Shown here piece by piece: positions 52,866 through 61,621 of a stretch of 64,000 nucleotides of DNA. The DNA is from Enterococcus phoeniculicola ATCC BAA-412 (lineage in GTDB: Bacteria > Bacillota > Bacilli > Lactobacillales > Enterococcaceae). The notes beneath the pieces were generated by a model, which did not search any database, had not been told where the DNA came from, and was given only the letters and a program-made list of their open reading frames with translations. The stretch covers positions 1,113,324 through 1,177,323 of the forward strand of contig NZ_ASWE01000001.1 of the NCBI RefSeq assembly GCF_000407505.1, read 5' to 3'. Each line of letters starts with the position of its first letter. The stretch's first letter is position 1. The translations under genes were made by a program, and so were the position numbers.

Positions 52866-53699
52866 ATGCTAGCACAAATCGACCGTGTTGCGTTCGACCT
52901 CTTAGGGTTTCCAATCTATTGGTATGCATTATTAATTGTTTCAGGTATTGCAATTGCCATGTGGTTAAGTAGCCGAGAAGCCGTTCGTGTGGGATTAAAA
53001 AAAGACGATGTAACCGACTTTATGCTCTGGGGATTACCCATTGCCATTATTGGTGCACGTTTATACTTTGTTTTATTTGATTTACAACCTTATTTAGAGG
53101 ACCCCATTCAGATTTTCAATATCCGTTCTGGCGGATTAGCAATCTATGGCGGACTAATTGCCGGTGGGTTAACTCTCTACTTTTTTACCAAATATCATTT
53201 TATCTCTCTATGGACATTTCTTGATATTGCTGCACCAAGTGTGATTCTTGCCCAAGCAATTGGACGATGGGGAAACTTTATGAATCATGAAGCCTTCGGT
53301 GGAAAAACAACAGAAGCTTTCCTAAACAGTTTGCATTTACCTCAATTTATTATTGAGAATATGTATATTGATGGCGCCTTTCGTCAACCAACGTTTCTCT
53401 ATGAATCCACTTGGAATATTTTAGGATTCATTTTACTTATCCTGTTGAGAAAGAAGAGTCATTTATTAAAACAAGGGGAAGTCTTTCTTGGTTATATCAT
53501 CTGGTATAGCTTCGGTAGATTCTTTATTGAAGGAATGAGAACGGACAGTCTGTATCTTTTTGCAAATATCCGTGTCTCTCAAGCATTGTCTGCTGTATTA
53601 TTTATAGGTGCGCTATTGCTTGTTGTTTGGCGTCGGAAAAAAGATACGCAACTAAAAGATTACGATCGTACACTTGGAGACAATCAATATGTACTTTAA
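52866..53699 (+). CDS. lgt: Prolipoprotein diacylglyceryl transferase
   Basis: Attaches diacylglycerol to the lipobox Cys of prolipoproteins such as LivJ and PstS here. 277 residues, seven membrane segments, with the signature GRWGNFMNHEAFGG and the H-containing segment FPIYWYALLI. Confidence 0.96.
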   Translation: MLAQIDRVAFDLLGFPIYWYALLIVSGIAIAMWLSSREAVRVGLKKDDVTDFMLWGLPIAIIGARLYFVLFDLQPYLEDPIQIFNIRSGGLAIYGGLIAGGLTLYFFTKYHFISLWTFLDIAAPSVILAQAIGRWGNFMNHEAFGGKTTEAFLNSLHLPQFIIENMYIDGAFRQPTFLYESTWNILGFILLILLRKKSHLLKQGEVFLGYIIWYSFGRFFIEGMRTDSLYLFANIRVSQALSAVLFIGALLLVVWRRKKDTQLKDYDRTLGDNQYVL

Positions 53700-53760
53700 A
53701 TGAAATGATTAGCCAGATATGGTAAACTAGCAAGGGAAACAACGAAAAGGGGGAGCAATA

Positions 53761-54780
53761 TTGAAACAAACAATCGCTGTATTAGGCCCAGGCTCTTGGG
53801 GAACTGCTTTAGCGCAGGTTCTTGCTGAGAATGGTCACGATGTTCGCATTTGGGGGAATAATGAAGCTCAAATTAATGAAATTAACACGTACCATACAAA
53901 TCGTCATTATTTGCCAGATATTAAAATTCATGCATCTATTCGCGGAGAAAATGAGTTAGCTACAGCTATCGACGGGGCAGATGCCATACTTTTTGTCGTT
54001 CCAACAAAAGCAATCCGTGTAGTTGCACAGGAATTTGTAGAAAAAGTGAAAAATAAGCCATTAATTATTCATGCAAGTAAAGGACTTGAACAAGGAACAC
54101 ACAAGCGGATTTCCGAGGTATTATGTGAAGAGATTCCTTCCGACAAAAGACAAGGTGTGGTTGTCCTTTCAGGACCTAGTCATGCAGAAGAGGTCGCCGT
54201 TCATGACATTACGACGATTACTGCTGCAAGTGAAGATATAAATGAAGCAACCTATGTTCAAAACTTATTTATGAATGAGTATTTTAGAATTTACACAAAT
54301 ACAGATATCATTGGAGTAGAAATGGGCGCTGCACTAAAAAATATTATTGCCATTGGTGCTGGTGCTATCCACGGATTAGGCTTTGGTGACGATGCTAAGG
54401 CAGCCATTATGACTCGTGGGCTTGCTGAAATCAGTCGTTTGGGTGTCGCTATGGGTGCAGATCCACTCACCTTTATCGGGCTGAGTGGAGTAGGTGATTT
54501 AATTGTTACATGTACAAGTGTTCATTCACGAAACTGGCGTGCAGGAAACCTGTTAGGAAAAGGGCATAATTTACAAGAAGTGCTTGATAACATGGGTATG
54601 ATTGTTGAGGGCGTCTCTACGACGAAAGCAGCGATTGAGCTTGCCCATCAAGTAAAGGTAGAAATGCCTATTACTGAAACTATTTATAGTGTTCTTTATG
54701 AAGGAAAAGATATCCAAACCGCAGCTAAAGAGATTATGCTGCGAGATGGAAAAGTGGAAAACGAATTTTCACCAAATTAG
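53761..54780 (+). CDS. gpsA: Glycerol-3-phosphate dehydrogenase [NAD(P)+]
   Basis: Makes sn-glycerol 3-phosphate for phospholipid synthesis. 339 residues. The N-terminal dinucleotide loop is [28 protein letters not shown] holds the catalytic Lys, and [12 protein letters not shown] is near the substrate site. The start is TTG at 53761 with AAGGGGGAG upstream. Confidence 0.95.
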   Translation: MKQTIAVLGPGSWGTALAQVLAENGHDVRIWGNNEAQINEINTYHTNRHYLPDIKIHASIRGENELATAIDGADAILFVVPTKAIRVVAQEFVEKVKNKPLIIHASKGLEQGTHKRISEVLCEEIPSDKRQGVVVLSGPSHAEEVAVHDITTITAASEDINEATYVQNLFMNEYFRIYTNTDIIGVEMGAALKNIIAIGAGAIHGLGFGDDAKAAIMTRGLAEISRLGVAMGADPLTFIGLSGVGDLIVTCTSVHSRNWRAGNLLGKGHNLQEVLDNMGMIVEGVSTTKAAIELAHQVKVEMPITETIYSVLYEGKDIQTAAKEIMLRDGKVENEFSPN

Positions 54781-54810
54781 AACAATTTAATAAACTAGGA
54801 GGCAACAACC

Positions 54811-55728
54811 ATGAAAGTCAAAAAAGCCGTCATTCCAGCAGCAGGACTAGGAACTCGTTTCTTACCCGCCACTAAAGCAATGGCAAAAGAAATGTTACCT
54901 ATTGTTGATAAACCAACTATTCAATTTATCGTAGAGGAAGCATTAAAATCAGGAATCGAAGATATTTTAATCGTAACTGGAAAAGCCAAACGCCCAATTG
55001 AAGACCACTTTGATTCAAATGTTGAATTAGAAACAAACCTACGAGAAAAAGGAAAAACAGAACTACTTAAACTAGTCGAAGAAACAACTGACGTGAATCT
55101 TCATTTTATCCGTCAATCTCATCCAAAAGGGCTAGGACATGCAGTCTTACAAGCGCGTGCATTCGTAGGCAACGAGCCCTTTGTCGTAATGCTAGGGGAT
55201 GATTTAATGGAAGATACGATTCCATTAACCAAACAGCTTATCAATGACTATGAACGAACACATGCTTCTACACTTGCTGTTATGCGCGTCCCACATGAAG
55301 ATACCTCAAAATATGGAATCATCAACCCTGGTGAAGAAGTAGAAAAAGGATTATTTAATGTGAAAAACTTTGTTGAGAAACCAAAACCAGAAGAAGCACC
55401 AAGTGATTTAGCGATTATCGGTCGTTATTTACTTACGCCGGAAATTTTTGACGTTCTTGAAAATCAAGAACCTGGTGCTGGAAATGAAATTCAACTAACA
55501 GATGCCATTGATACATTAAATAAAACCCAACGTGTGTTTGCCCAAGAATTTACAGGAAAACGTTACGATGTGGGTGATAAATTCGGCTTCATGAAGACTA
55601 GCATCGAATATGGATTAACTCATCCTGAAGTGAAAGAAAACCTAAAACAATATATTATTGACTTAGGCGCTGAGCTCGCAGGGGAACAAAAAAAAGTAGA
55701 AAAAACCGCAAAAAAAGAAGAAGAATAG
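54811..55728 (+). CDS. galU: UTP-glucose-1-phosphate uridylyltransferase
   Basis: Makes UDP-glucose for glycolipids and cell-surface polysaccharides. 305 residues. N-terminal nucleotide loop [42 protein letters not shown] and the Lys/Glu-rich tail. AGGAGG precedes the ATG. Ends the hprK-lgt-gpsA-galU group. Confidence 0.96.
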   Translation: MKVKKAVIPAAGLGTRFLPATKAMAKEMLPIVDKPTIQFIVEEALKSGIEDILIVTGKAKRPIEDHFDSNVELETNLREKGKTELLKLVEETTDVNLHFIRQSHPKGLGHAVLQARAFVGNEPFVVMLGDDLMEDTIPLTKQLINDYERTHASTLAVMRVPHEDTSKYGIINPGEEVEKGLFNVKNFVEKPKPEEAPSDLAIIGRYLLTPEIFDVLENQEPGAGNEIQLTDAIDTLNKTQRVFAQEFTGKRYDVGDKFGFMKTSIEYGLTHPEVKENLKQYIIDLGAELAGEQKKVEKTAKKEEE

Positions 55729-55776
55729 CCAGTAGAGTACTCTCTTTCTAAGCGATTATTTGCTCAAATAGAAAAA

Positions 55777-55821
55777 TGGATGAAATCAGTTGGGTAACCC
55801 ACTGATTTCATCCGTTTTTTT
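55777..55821 (+). terminator. Terminator of galU
   Basis: GGATGAAATCAGT at 55778-55790 pairs perfectly with ACTGATTTCATCC at 55801-55813; inner TGGG/CCC pairs extend the stem. T run follows. Confidence 0.93.
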
Positions 55822-55859
55822 GATAAGCAAAAAAAGCTTCCTATCAGAATAAATTTGAA

Positions 55860-56046
55860 ATCTAACAGAGATATACGAGCGATTCTATTCCAATAAGCCG
55901 AAATTGCATTTCTGCATCGAAAAACAATCTTTGATGGTACCAATCGTCTGTGTGAGTTCCTTAGTGTTGCTATAAATCACGGAAGTTTTACTTCCTATAA
56001 TGCACAGTACCATGCTGAACTCTTCTGTACCGATTTCCTTTTTTAG
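55860..56046 (+). repeat. Composite intergenic repeat, degenerate copy
   Basis: Shares AATAAGCCGAAATT (compare AATAAGCTGAAATT in copy 4) and the end GCTGAACTCTTCTGTACCG followed by a T run. The left arm is poorly kept. The 55729-56192 gap also holds the galU terminator and the promoter at 56063-56091; no gene is supported there. Confidence 0.5.
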
Positions 56047-56062
56047 TCAAATGATTCTACTA

Positions 56063-56091
56063 TTTCCAAGAGACTTGTTTTCTTGTACAAT
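56063..56091 (+). promoter_or_regulatory. Promoter of the DUF948/YtxH pair
   Basis: TTTCCA at 56063-56068, 17-bp spacer, TACAAT at 56086-56091. Confidence 0.5.
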
Positions 56092-56192
56092 GGAGCTAGA
56101 AATTTCTTCAAGAAAAATGCGTTTTTATTTGTGCAAAAAATGGGGAAATGCTATGCTAGATATAAGTTTTAAATGGCGAAAGGAGTGTTGAA

Positions 56193-56624
56193 ATGTCAGG
56201 TGGAGAAATCGCAGGTTTATTAGCTGCACTTGCACTTATTGTGCTGGTAGTCTTTTTAGTCCCTGTATTATTACAATTATCAAAAACATTGAAAAATGTA
56301 GATAATGTCGTTTCAGAAGTAAAAACAACCGTTAATGTGGTAACAAATGACGTAGATGTCTTATCTCGTCAAGTAGAGGGACTACTTGTAAAAAGTAACG
56401 AACTCTTAAATGATGTCAATGGGAAGGTTGCGACGATTGACCCATTGTTTACTGCGGTCGCAGATCTAAGCGAAAGTGTTTCTGATTTAAACAGTTCAAG
56501 CAAAAATCTATTATCAAAAGTGACCTCTGTTGGAAAAACAACCGCTAAAGCGGGTGTTGCCACCAAAGTAGGTGGAACAGCAATTAAATTTTTCCGACAT
56601 AACAAATCTTCAGAAAAAAAATAA
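56193..56624 (+). CDS. DUF948 (YtxG-like) protein
   Basis: 143 residues: one N-terminal membrane helix (about 5-27), then a coiled coil rich in Val/Asn/Asp (LSKTLKNVDNVVSEVKTTVNVV). DUF948 proteins are encoded beside YtxH in general stress loci. GAAAGGAGTG precedes the ATG. The last part reads GTAIKFFRHNKSSEKK. Confidence 0.87.
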   Translation: MSGGEIAGLLAALALIVLVVFLVPVLLQLSKTLKNVDNVVSEVKTTVNVVTNDVDVLSRQVEGLLVKSNELLNDVNGKVATIDPLFTAVADLSESVSDLNSSSKNLLSKVTSVGKTTAKAGVATKVGGTAIKFFRHNKSSEKK

Positions 56625-56643
56625 AGAGTGGAGGAAATAGAAT

Positions 56644-57243
56644 ATGGCAAAAAATGGTGGATTTTTATTAGGTGCAATCATTGGTGGGACAGCCGCAGCT
56701 GTCGCAGCTTTATTGTTAGCTCCAAAATCAGGAAAAGAATTACGTGGGGAATTGTCAGCACAGGCAGATGACTTTTTAGATAAAGCATCTGATTACACAG
56801 ATTATGCAAAAGACAAGTCATCTGAGCTTGGCTCTATCGCACGAGAAAAAGCGGCAACACTTTCTCAACAAGCAGGAGATTTAGCTGGAACTATCAAAGA
56901 AAAAACAACGACTTCTTTTGATGATGCACAGGATATTTCTGATTCTATGATTCAAAAATTGAAACAACAATCTTCTGATTTAACAGATCGATTTAAAAAA
57001 ACAGCAGCAGATTTAAAAGAGGATACAGAAGAACTATCTGACTTGGCAACAGAAACAACAGAGGATATCGTTATTGATGTAAAAGATACTGTAGGTGACG
57101 CCCAAGATACTGTAAAAGAAGCAGTCGAAGAAGCAAAACCTGTAGTAGAAGAAAGTAAAGAAACGGCTAAAGAAGCAATTGAAGACGGAAAAGAACAAGC
57201 AAAAGCAGCTGTTAAAGACATTACAAGCGATTCAAAAGAATAA
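56644..57243 (+). CDS. YtxH domain stress protein
   Basis: 199 residues. N-terminal YtxH domain with a glycine-rich membrane helix (GGFLLGAIIGGTAAAVAALLLAPKSGKELRGELS), then about 150 residues of Lys/Glu/Asp/Ala heptads resembling LEA or apolipoprotein repeats. Likely a membrane-tethered stress protein; its biochemical role is unknown. It starts 19 bases after the DUF948 gene. Confidence 0.87.
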   Translation: MAKNGGFLLGAIIGGTAAAVAALLLAPKSGKELRGELSAQADDFLDKASDYTDYAKDKSSELGSIAREKAATLSQQAGDLAGTIKEKTTTSFDDAQDISDSMIQKLKQQSSDLTDRFKKTAADLKEDTEELSDLATETTEDIVIDVKDTVGDAQDTVKEAVEEAKPVVEESKETAKEAIEDGKEQAKAAVKDITSDSKE

Positions 57244-57250
57244 TTAAAAA

Positions 57251-57355
57251 GAGGGTAAGTATTCAGCTCAAACGCGTTTCACGCAGATGAGTGGCTTCTC
57301 CGCCGTCTATTAAGAGTTTAAGGGGGCGTGACATAAGTTAGTTAGTTACGTCCTC
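57251..57355 (-). repeat. Composite intergenic repeat, reverse-oriented copy at the IS end
   Basis: Read on the minus strand: the palindrome module (GAGGACGTAACTAACTAAC...ACGCCCCC), then TAAACTCTTAATAGAC, CGGCGGAGAAGCCACTC and finally GAGCTGAATACTTACCCTC. This is the same order as copies 1 and 4. The palindrome module overlaps the left inverted repeat of the IS. Confidence 0.6.
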
Positions 57356-57360
57356 GATAA

Positions 57361-57416
57361 AAACAAAATGCACGCGAAAATAAAAATATTTTCGCGTGCA
57401 TTTTGTTTTTTTAGTA
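57361..57416 (-). terminator. Terminator of the IS transposase
   Basis: A long stem AACAAAATGCACGCGAAAA with its complement around an 8-nt loop, T-rich on both sides, just after the transposase stop on the minus strand. Confidence 0.85.
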
Positions 57417-57428
57417 TAATTGGTTGGT

Positions 57429-58979
57429 TTAATTACTTATTTTTGCCAGCTTCATCATATTGATTGCCGTAATCAGTAAACCTGATTGCTTTCTTACATT
57501 ATCTAACCCTCGAACTGTGAATCGAGTGAAGCCTAAACAAGCCTTCATAAATCCGAAGACTGTTTCTACATCAATCTTCCTGCGACTATAAACCTTTCCG
57601 GTTTCAGGGGTAGAAAGAAGCTCATTTTGTTTGGCTTTATGATATTCCCAAGCAGGGTTTACTGTAATTTTTCTAATATACCCCTTCGGTGTTAGAGCTT
57701 CAGGAATCACTTCTTGATTTAGATCGATTTTTTCTGCTTGATATTCTTTAAACTCTCGAATAAATCCATCTTTATCGGTTCTTTTGCGATAGGCATGAAA
57801 ATTAAATCGCACACCTTTAGGATCGATATAGTAATCTTCCTGTTCATTGTAAGTCCAGTTCATTATTTTTTGCTCATCGGTTTTCCACTTTTTACTTTTC
57901 TCTTTTAAAAAGGTCCCGTAGGGAATAAGCGCGGTATGTTGAGGGAGTTCATCTTCTAGATATCGATAATTACTTTCAGAGCCATACCCTGCGTCTGCGA
58001 CAATATATCGATGTGATTGGTTAATCACATTCATTTTTTCAAGTAATGGTTGTAAGGTTCTAGTGTCAGTTGGGTTTTGAAAAACATCATATCCTAAAAC
58101 AAATTGATTACAAGTAGCGATTTGTAAATTGTAGGCTGGCTTTAATTGACCATTCATCATATGATCTTCTTTCACGCGCATGAAAGTAGCGTCATGATCG
58201 GTCTTTGAGTAACTATTTCTGGCACCATAAATAGAAAACTGATCTTGGTGTTCAATCAGCTTCTCTCGTTTTTCAGTTAATTTGCGTACTTGACTTTTTA
58301 GCGTTCGGCGCTGTTTTTTTGCGGGATTAGGTGAAATTCGTTTCGTTGACTGGACTTTTTTTTCAATTTCTTCCAATCTCAGTTCCATTCGTGTCAACAG
58401 CTCATCTACCATGTCTAGTGTAAGGGAAGTCCCTTCGGGAATCTCTTTTACTGCATAAGCTTCTTTTAATTCCGTCATCAATAAAAGGAGTTTTTCACGA
58501 TTCATCTGATCAAAACGGATCGTGTTTTTCTTCCAGACAAAGCTGTATTTATTCGCATCGGCTAGAATTTTCGTGCCATCGATAAACAACGCATCATCAA
58601 TCAGATTGCGCGCGCGAAGATACTCGGTCAGATGTGTTAATCCTTTATTCGTCAATTCCTGCACATCATTGGACACGCAGAAACGGGCAATCGTTCGATA
58701 AGAAGGTACACGTTCTTGAGTCAACCAACGGGCATATAAATTTTCTTCAGCCAATCGCTCAATCTTGCGACTGGTGAAGGTTTCTCTCGTATAGGCAAAC
58801 AGAACTAGCTTCATCATGGCACCTAGATCATACTCTCTAGGGCGTCCAAAAAGATACGGCTCATTGATTTGAAGAGATTCCACTAATTCATTGATGAAAA
58901 CAGCGACGTGATTTTCTTTGGGAGAAAATGAAGTTGATAAGTCCAAAGTGAGTTGATTCATGTTATAATAGGTATGCAT
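57429..58979 (-). CDS. IS1182 family transposase
   Basis: 516 residues from the ATG at 58979 (GAAAGGA upstream); an in-frame GTG at 59015 lies inside a leader hairpin. N-terminal DUF772 region (YLFGRPREYDLGAMMKLVLFAYTRETFTSRKIERL), then a DDE core: FIDGTKILADANKYSFVWKK, VADAGYGSESNYRYLE, and RRKIDVETVFGFMKACLGF with the final Glu. All key residues are present and there is no frameshift, so it may be active. The leader hairpin AGCACAGG/CCTGTGCT (59011-59032) could hide the start from read-through transcripts. Confidence 0.92.
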   Translation of the reverse strand: MHTYYNMNQLTLDLSTSFSPKENHVAVFINELVESLQINEPYLFGRPREYDLGAMMKLVLFAYTRETFTSRKIERLAEENLYARWLTQERVPSYRTIARFCVSNDVQELTNKGLTHLTEYLRARNLIDDALFIDGTKILADANKYSFVWKKNTIRFDQMNREKLLLLMTELKEAYAVKEIPEGTSLTLDMVDELLTRMELRLEEIEKKVQSTKRISPNPAKKQRRTLKSQVRKLTEKREKLIEHQDQFSIYGARNSYSKTDHDATFMRVKEDHMMNGQLKPAYNLQIATCNQFVLGYDVFQNPTDTRTLQPLLEKMNVINQSHRYIVADAGYGSESNYRYLEDELPQHTALIPYGTFLKEKSKKWKTDEQKIMNWTYNEQEDYYIDPKGVRFNFHAYRKRTDKDGFIREFKEYQAEKIDLNQEVIPEALTPKGYIRKITVNPAWEYHKAKQNELLSTPETGKVYSRRKIDVETVFGFMKACLGFTRFTVRGLDNVRKQSGLLITAINMMKLAKISN

Positions 58980-59148
58980 ATTTTTAGTCCTTTCAGGATT
59001 AAATGTTTGAAGCACAGGGTGCCACCTGTGCTTCTTTTATTTTAACTAAAAAAGCGCATGAAATGAACGGTTTTTCGTCATTTCATGCACTTTTCTGTTA
59101 GGGACTTATGTCACAGCCCCATTTTTTTCTTACAGTTATTCAGTTTCT

Positions 59149-60252
59149 TTAGTTAATTATCTGTAATTCTTTTGGTGTTTTCGTAAATGGTACGCAGCCG
59201 TCTTCTGTTACATAGACGCAGTCTTCAATTCGAACGCCTACTTTTTCTGGAATATAGATTCCAGGTTCTAAAGAGAAGCACATACCTTTTTCAATGACTA
59301 AATCATTGCCTTCAACAAGAGAAGGGTATTCATGAACAGTTGTACCAATGCCATGACCTAGACGATGATTGAAGTATTCGCCGTATCCATAACTCTCAAT
59401 AACCTCACGAGCAATCTTATCTAGCTCACTTGCTTTTACACCGGGTTTAACAGCTTCTTGCGCTTTTAGTTGTGCTTCAAGCACGATAGCATAGATTTTT
59501 TCTTGAAATTCCGTTGGCTCATTGAAGGAAACTGTCCTTGTTGCATCACTACAATAACCGTTCCAAATAACCCCTAAATCAAACAAAACAAGTTCATTTT
59601 TAGAAACGGCTGTTTTTCCTGGAGTCCCATGAGGGCTAGCGGCATTTTCCCCGGCTAAGACTAATGTGTCAAAGGACATATTCATCACGCCTTGACGTTT
59701 CAGCTGATACTCAATTTCAGCAACAAGTTCTTGCTCAGTCACGCCTTCTTTAATCGTTTTAAACCCAATTTCAAATGCAACATCTGCCCAAGAACCAGCT
59801 TCCATCAGCTTATTTTTTTCTGCTTCTGTTTTGATTAATTGCAGACGTTGAATAATAGGCGTTAAATCTGTTGAAAAGTCTGTACCTGGAAATGCTGTTG
59901 CTAACGCATCAAACCGATCAATGGTTAGATTTGCTTTTTCAAGGCTAAGGGAAGCGGGCACACCATAGCGGCTAGTAATTTCATTAGCAATTATTCCCCA
60001 AGGATTTTGGCTATCTAGATAGCCGATTACATCATAGCTCCAAGAACTATTTTGTGCATCTTCTACTTCAAGTGCAGGTGTAAAAAGAAAGGGCTCTTTA
60101 TCAACTGAAACAAATAGAGCAAGCACCCGTTCATGAGGCTCACTTTCATACCCTGCAAAATAAGCAATATGACCTGGGTCACTGATATAGGCTAAATCTG
60201 TATGATTTTCTTTCATCCAATTCTTTAATTCTGTCAATTTAGTGGTATTCAT
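59149..60252 (-). CDS. pepQ: Xaa-Pro dipeptidase (M24 family)
   Basis: Cleaves dipeptides with C-terminal proline in the cytoplasm. 367 residues: N-terminal creatinase-like domain, then the pita-bread domain with metal ligands in FDLGVIWNGYCSDATRTV (two Asp), RLGHGIGTTVHE (His), SLEPGIY and RIEDCV (Glu). Divergent from ccpA, the classical lactic acid bacterial arrangement. The IS end lies directly downstream. Confidence 0.93.
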   Translation of the reverse strand: MNTTKLTELKNWMKENHTDLAYISDPGHIAYFAGYESEPHERVLALFVSVDKEPFLFTPALEVEDAQNSSWSYDVIGYLDSQNPWGIIANEITSRYGVPASLSLEKANLTIDRFDALATAFPGTDFSTDLTPIIQRLQLIKTEAEKNKLMEAGSWADVAFEIGFKTIKEGVTEQELVAEIEYQLKRQGVMNMSFDTLVLAGENAASPHGTPGKTAVSKNELVLFDLGVIWNGYCSDATRTVSFNEPTEFQEKIYAIVLEAQLKAQEAVKPGVKASELDKIAREVIESYGYGEYFNHRLGHGIGTTVHEYPSLVEGNDLVIEKGMCFSLEPGIYIPEKVGVRIEDCVYVTEDGCVPFTKTPKELQIIN

Positions 60253-60353
60253 TCTTTGTCCTTCTCTCTAATAGATTTCACACCTCCTATTGTACCACTA
60301 TTCGAATAATCAGACTATTTGAAATGAATACAAAATTTTCATGAAAACGGAAG

Positions 60354-60391
60354 TAAAACGGTTGCAATATATTTAGGAATCTGCTATTCTA
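60354..60391 (+). promoter_or_regulatory. ccpA promoter with overlapping cre site
   Basis: TTGCAA at 60363-60368, 17-bp spacer, TATTCT at 60386-60391. The cre-like site GTAAAACGGTTGCA (60354-60367) matches TGWAANCGNTWNCA except for the first two bases and overlaps the -35, which suggests CcpA represses itself. A second half-match, TGAAAACG, is at 60343-60350. Confidence 0.7.
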
Positions 60392-60453
60392 GTTTAGAAA
60401 TGTAAATAGCATTTTCAGAAAATGGAATATAAAAAATGAATAGGAGAATTTTC

Positions 60454-61455
60454 ATGGAAAAACAAACAATTACAATCTATGATGTTGCTCGCGAAGCAAA
60501 TGTTTCTATGGCAACTGTTTCCCGTGTTGTGAATGGCAACCCAAATGTAAAGCCTGCAACTCGTAAAAAAGTATTAGAAGTGATTGATCGTTTAGACTAT
60601 CGTCCAAACGCAGTTGCTCGAGGATTAGCAAGTAAAAAAACAACAACAGTTGGTGTATTGATCCCTGACGTAAGCAATATGTTCTTCGCTTCATTAGCTC
60701 GAGGTATTGATGATGTTGCAACAATGTACAAATATAATATCATCTTAGCAAATTCTGATGGAAACGACCAAAAAGAAGTCAATGTACTGAACAACTTGTT
60801 AGCTAAACAAGTAGATGGAGTCATCTTCATGGGCCATCACATTACTGACGAAATCCGCGGAGAATTTTCACGTTCAAAAACTCCCGTTGTTTTAGCTGGC
60901 TCAATTGATCCAGATGAACAAGTAGGCAGCGTAAACATTGACTATGCAAGTGCAACAAAAGATGCAACAGATTTGTTAGCAAAAAATGGAAACAAAAAAA
61001 TTGCTTTTGTCAGCGGTGCGTTAATTGATCCAATCAACGGTCAAAGTCGTATGAAAGGATACAAAGAAGCACTCTCTGAAAATGGTTTATCTTATAACGA
61101 AGGTCTTGTATTTGAATCAGCCTATAACTTTAAAGATGGTTTAGCTTTAACAGATCGTATTCGCAACAGTGGAGCAACAGCTGCTTACGTTACGGACGAT
61201 GAATTAGCTATTGGTATTTTAGACGGTATGTTAGATGCAGGAGTTAAGGTTCCTGAAGAATTTGAAATCATCACAAGTAACAATTCATTGTTAACCGATG
61301 TTTCTCGTCCTCGTCTATCAAGCGTGACACAGCCTTTGTATGATATTGGTGCAGTGGCAATGCGTCTATTAACAAAAATGATGAACAAAGAAGAAGTAGA
61401 AGAAAAAACAATTATTCTACCTTATGGCATTGATAAAAAAGGATCTACAAAATAA
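60454..61455 (+). CDS. ccpA: Catabolite control protein A
   Basis: LacI-family master regulator of carbon catabolite control, activated by HPr-Ser-P, the product of hprK in this window. 333 residues: HTH TIYDVAREANVSMATVSRVVNGNPNVK and a periplasmic-binding-like core (VGVLIPDVSNMFFASLARGIDDVA). TAGGAGA sets the ATG at 60454; the in-frame ATG at 60436 has no site. A terminator follows. Confidence 0.96.
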   Translation: MEKQTITIYDVAREANVSMATVSRVVNGNPNVKPATRKKVLEVIDRLDYRPNAVARGLASKKTTTVGVLIPDVSNMFFASLARGIDDVATMYKYNIILANSDGNDQKEVNVLNNLLAKQVDGVIFMGHHITDEIRGEFSRSKTPVVLAGSIDPDEQVGSVNIDYASATKDATDLLAKNGNKKIAFVSGALIDPINGQSRMKGYKEALSENGLSYNEGLVFESAYNFKDGLALTDRIRNSGATAAYVTDDELAIGILDGMLDAGVKVPEEFEIITSNNSLLTDVSRPRLSSVTQPLYDIGAVAMRLLTKMMNKEEVEEKTIILPYGIDKKGSTK

Positions 61456-61458
61456 AAT

Positions 61459-61490
61459 AAAAAAATCAGCGGATTTCCGCTGATTTTTTT
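61459..61490. terminator. Terminator of ccpA
   Basis: AAAAATCAGCGG pairs with CCGCTGATTTTT around ATTT, with A and T runs on both sides, so it could also work for the converging PBP gene. Confidence 0.9.
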
Positions 61491-61531
61491 GTGTCTTACT
61501 TTTAAAAACAACACCATTAACAAAGATTTTT

Positions 61532-61621
61532 TTAATCGACATAGAAGTAATAGTATTCGTCATCTTCATAGGCAAAATTATCATACGAATACACATCCTC
61601 TAATTGTTCTCCGACTTTTTT
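61532..61621 (-). other. Possible -1 frameshift extension of the PBP
   Basis: The PBP frame ends at 61600-61602, but A AAA AAG at 61621-61615 is in the register needed for -1 slippage. The -1 frame then runs to a stop at 61532, adding VGEQLEDVYSYDNFAYEDDE and a Tyr-rich end. GAGGG lies directly upstream of the slip site. A one-base sequencing or natural indel in the six-A run is the alternative. Confidence 0.4.

Larger units (their letters stand above)
57322..59120 (-). mobile_element. IS1182-type insertion sequence
   Basis: About 1.8 kb bounded by 17-base inverted repeats matching at 15 positions: left GGGGGCGTGACATAAGT (57322-57338), right ACTTATGTCACAGCCCC (59104-59120). It contains one intact transposase gene. 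Subterminal hairpins lie at 57362-57403, 59011-59032 and 59054-59090. No target duplication is obvious. It sits between the YtxH gene and pepQ, its right end 28 bases from the pepQ stop, and breaks no gene. Confidence 0.8.

Noticed and set aside
53700-53760. Separate promoter for gpsA
   Set aside because: Only a weak TGGTAAACT element is visible without a -35; read-through from lgt is equally likely.
56000-56191. 63-codon ORF before the DUF948 gene
   Set aside because: It overlaps a degenerate intergenic repeat and a promoter; the composition is not protein-like.
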